Shown: positions 62,043 through 64,000 of the stretch, piece after piece | How positions within the stretch are numbered: position 1 is the stretch's first letter | Layout of the letters: each line of letters starts with the position of its first letter | From: Gemella sp. zg-570 | GTDB taxonomy: Bacteria; Bacillota; Bacilli; Staphylococcales; Gemellaceae | Reading direction: 5' to 3' | Length of the DNA: 64,000 nt | Assembly (NCBI RefSeq): GCF_018866345.1 | Contig: NZ_CP076443.1 | Coordinates: 333,501 to 397,500, forward strand | Notes under the pieces: generated by a model | What the model saw: the letters and a program-made list of their open reading frames with translations, nothing else | Databases searched by the model: none | What the model was told of the DNA's origin: nothing | Translations under genes and position numbers: made by a program

Positions 62043-62300
62043 ATGAGATTGAAAAACAATCTTACTTTATAAGAATTAGGTAACAAAACAAATATAAGTC
62101 ATCAAAATATTCATAAGTATGCACAAGGAATAATTTCAAATATACCAAAAGAAAAAATTGAAATTATAGTAAAAGTAATAAAAACAAGCCCGAGTTATCT
62201 TTATGGATGCCTTATTTTACAAAAGCAAAGAAACAATAAGCTATAAAAAGCCAGTGCCTATACCTGGGAGAGTATCGATATCACTAGAAACTAAAGGAGA
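62043..62300 (+). pseudogene. Phage-type XRE repressor N-terminal fragment, decayed
   Basis: From ATG 62043 the frame reads MRLKNNLTL, TAA (62070-62072), then ELGNKTNISHQNIHKYAQGI, IPKEKIEIIVKVIKTSPSYL and YG. This is the helix-turn-helix of a Cro/CI-type repressor, where LTQ/LTL-Q-ELG, a tyrosine-glycine-rich boundary and SPSYLYGW are usual. The stop stands where Gln is expected, and Cys replaces the usual Trp after YLYG. A following frame (KKPVPIPGRVSISLETKGD) could be from the C-terminal domain. It is the first sign of prophage DNA. Confidence 0.65.
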
Positions 62301-62940
62301 TCCCGAAAGTTTTTATCTTGATGGAATATAATATTACACAATATAAAATAACAAGGAACATGACGGATATTTACAGCGAAGATTGCAAAAGATATTATTT
62401 TACAAAAAGAGATATTATAAAAGGGACAGGATATGGTTTTATTATGAATCTAGTAGTAAACTGGATTAAAAGAAACAAGAGAAAGACTAGTAAGAAATAT
62501 CTTAAATGATATATTAGTAATGAAGTATATTACATTTGAGCTAAGGCTTCCAGTAGATATTCCAGTTTAGATCTCGGAGGTGTTATTGTATTTAGCAAGA
62601 AAAACGCAAATGATAATAAACCATCTTGCATAACTAATTTTAATTTAAAGATAAAAGGAGATATGGAAACTTCTGAGGCTGGCACTAACTAAGTACTCTA
62701 AACAAAGCAAAATCTAAGAATGATAAAAATATTACAGGACTATTTAATAAAATAGAACTAGGTAAAGTAGTTACAAAGAAATTTATAAATACAAGTGACT
62801 ACCTTATGAAATACAAAAGACAACTAGTATCAATTATAGAATTTCCCTCAAAATAAAAAACATATGTGATAACCATTATGAAGATAGTACGGAAAGAATA
62901 AGACTCGGCTAAATAAAAATAAAAAATTAGAAAGGAAAAG
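62301..62940. other. Decayed, probably prophage-derived DNA
   Basis: Several overlapping frames with frequent stops and no intact gene. A 63-residue open stretch at 62318-62509 is a by-product of the decay. Fragments such as RNILNDILVMKYITFELRLP followed by VDIPV, and GGVIVFSKKNANDNKPSCI, read like parts of real proteins but were not identified. Confidence 0.5.
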
Positions 62941-62942
62941 AG

Positions 62943-63170
62943 AGTGAAAGGACAAGCTAGAATAATACTAAGAGATATAAAGACAGGAGTAGAGGAAGAA
63001 TATATATGAGATAATTTAGTAACTAAAGCAGTAGAAGATTTATTCTCTACCAATATTAGCGGAATGCTTTATAAGGCAAGAGTAAACTTCTTTAATTCAA
63101 ATTTTCCTTTAGGTAAAAAAGCTATTGTAGAAATATTAATCTTTGAAGATAAATTAGAAGAAAATGTAGA
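62943..63170 (+). pseudogene. Phage structural-type protein, N-terminal half
   Basis: The frame VKGQARIILRDIKTGVEEEY, one TGA, DNLVTKAVEDLFSTNISGML, FPLGKKAI and ILIFEDKLEENV resembles the start of a tail- or baseplate-associated protein known from Firmicutes phages, with the FxxDKLEEN boundary. The comparison is from memory. A GGAAAAGAG-like site precedes GTG 62943. The homologous continuation is not found downstream on this strand but on the opposite strand at 63285-63763. Confidence 0.6.
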
Positions 63171-63284
63171 TAAGTCACCTTTTTATTTTTATAATTTTAA
63201 GTGTGGTATTAGAGTATGGACTATATGGGGTTAGTCCAATATAATGTGTTTTATTTGAATAGAATATATTATAACAATTATTCT

Positions 63285-63763
63285 GTTTGAATTTTTTCTG
63301 GCATAATAGTATGTTTATCAGCAACTCCTACTTTTTTAAGTAAGTTATAAGTTAGTCCTATATTTATTAGGTCTTTTTTGATGTTTTTTATTAATATTTC
63401 TCCTGTATCTTTTAGTACTATACTTGTAAATTCTCCTTTTTAAAGTCTATCTCGACATTACTAATGGTCGTTAGTTTTTCTGTTAATGTTTTAATAGCTC
63501 TTTCTATTGTTGATACCACTAGAAATTTATCATTTTTATATACATATCCCATGTAAGATCTTTCGCCTAGACAAAGAATTAAATCTAGTGAAGATATCGT
63601 TCCCTTACCTTGATAATTTGTAAAGTTTCAAATAAATTTATATCCATTATATATTTTTTCTGATTCTACTTGATTAAGACTTCCTCTTTTTGTACTCGCA
63701 CTATCACTTGAATCGTTTTAGGAAAATGCTACTATATTATTATTTGAAGGGGCATAGTACCTG
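63285..63763 (-). pseudogene. Phage structural-type protein, C-terminal half, inverted
   Basis: The minus strand reads RYYAPSNNNIVAFS, TAA (63718-63720), NDSSDSASTKRGSLNQVESE, KIYNGYKFI, TGA (63628-63630), NFTNYQGKGTISSLDLILCL, GERSYMGYVYKNDKFLVVST and IERAIKTLTEKLTTISNVE. After a frameshift near 63440 it continues TSIVLKDTGEILIKNIKKDL, INIGLTYNLLKKVGVADKHT. It has no start of its own and continues the N-terminal half at 62943-63170 once that boundary is flipped. TGA sits where phage relatives have Trp (WDF/WNF). Confidence 0.6.
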
Positions 63764-63766
63764 TCT

Positions 63767-64000
63767 TTCAAAGAAGAAGTATTGGATTTCATGGATATAA
63801 AGTTTAGAGTCTCAGGATTAACATTAAAACGAAATATCTCAAATTATGAGCTTATCAGCATTCAGCATTAAGGGATAATTATATATATTTATTAGAATCA
63901 CAAAACAAAGGATTTATAAGATTAATTTAGAAAATAAGGTAGATGTTAAATATATAGAATATCCAATATAAATAGGTTATATAGATATGATAAATGATTG
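63767..64000 (+). other. Decayed coding remnant at the window edge
   Basis: An open stretch LSFKEEVLDFMDIKFRVSGL, TLKRNISNYELISIQH ends at a stop near 63870, then stops become frequent. It was not recognised; it may be the next prophage gene. The window ends before more can be said. Confidence 0.35.

Noticed and set aside
62318-62509. A 63-residue open frame as a new small gene
   Set aside because: It lies among decayed phage remnants, has no convincing ribosome site and overlaps other broken frames that look more protein-like.

Overview
The window is a very AT-rich Bacilli-type (low-GC Firmicutes) chromosome segment. Shine-Dalgarno sequences are strong (AGGAGG), stops are mostly TAA, RNA polymerase and ribosomal proteins are Bacillus-like, and there is an L10 leader, an L20/infC leader with an AUU-started infC, a YhaM/YheA/HemZ neighbourhood and a streptococcal/lactococcal-type lactose operon. 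The overall impression is of a small-genome host-associated coccus such as Gemella, but this genus guess is inference and no 16S gene is present.

Layout. 1-5.7 kb: mscL, a PfoR-type PTS IIC, D-lactate dehydrogenase, an AI-2E-type permease and a dicarboxylate/amino-acid symporter. 5.7-6.7 kb: a dead MarR/flavin-reductase operon. 6.9-11.1 kb: folC-folP, a membrane-anchored alpha/beta hydrolase, and a divergent LytTR regulator with a DUF3021 membrane protein. 11.3-12.3 kb: a deletion scar joining the 3' ends of a pepQ gene and an oligopeptide-transporter gene. 12.4-30.6 kb: housekeeping genes (pip, a long Xaa-Pro aminopeptidase, HAD, OsmC, mnmG-rsmG, a second PfoR-type IIC, queT behind a preQ1-like riboswitch, a two-subunit polyprenyl diphosphate synthase, a TPR protein with a Cys-rich tail, a phosphoesterase, an LCP protein, purA, rplJ-rplL, an RsmC-like methyltransferase). 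30.8-39.6 kb: rpoB, rpoC, then infC-rpmI-rplT. 39.9-45.1 kb: a hydroxyisobutyrate-dehydrogenase-like enzyme, a YlbF-family protein, a broken hemZ, yhaM and a purine permease.

45.1-49.3 kb is an accessory island: a methyltransferase gene remnant, a restriction endonuclease plus cytosine-C5 methyltransferase pair, and a complete IS30-family element bounded by 25-bp inverted repeats and a 13-bp direct repeat. murE, prfC and a GtrA-family gene follow. 53.4-61 kb is a lactose module, lacR then lacABCDFEG. It encodes lactose PTS uptake, phospho-beta-galactosidase and the tagatose-6-phosphate pathway, and is intact except for a ruined lacX at the end.

61-64 kb is decayed DNA with prophage remnants: a phage-type repressor fragment, and one phage structural-type gene whose two halves lie on opposite strands, as if about 590 bp had inverted inside it. 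Across the window, at least seven dead genes carry in-frame stops where the frame otherwise reads on. Many sit where Gln or Trp would be expected, the signature of C-to-T/G-to-A decay. No tRNA, rRNA or CRISPR array was seen.
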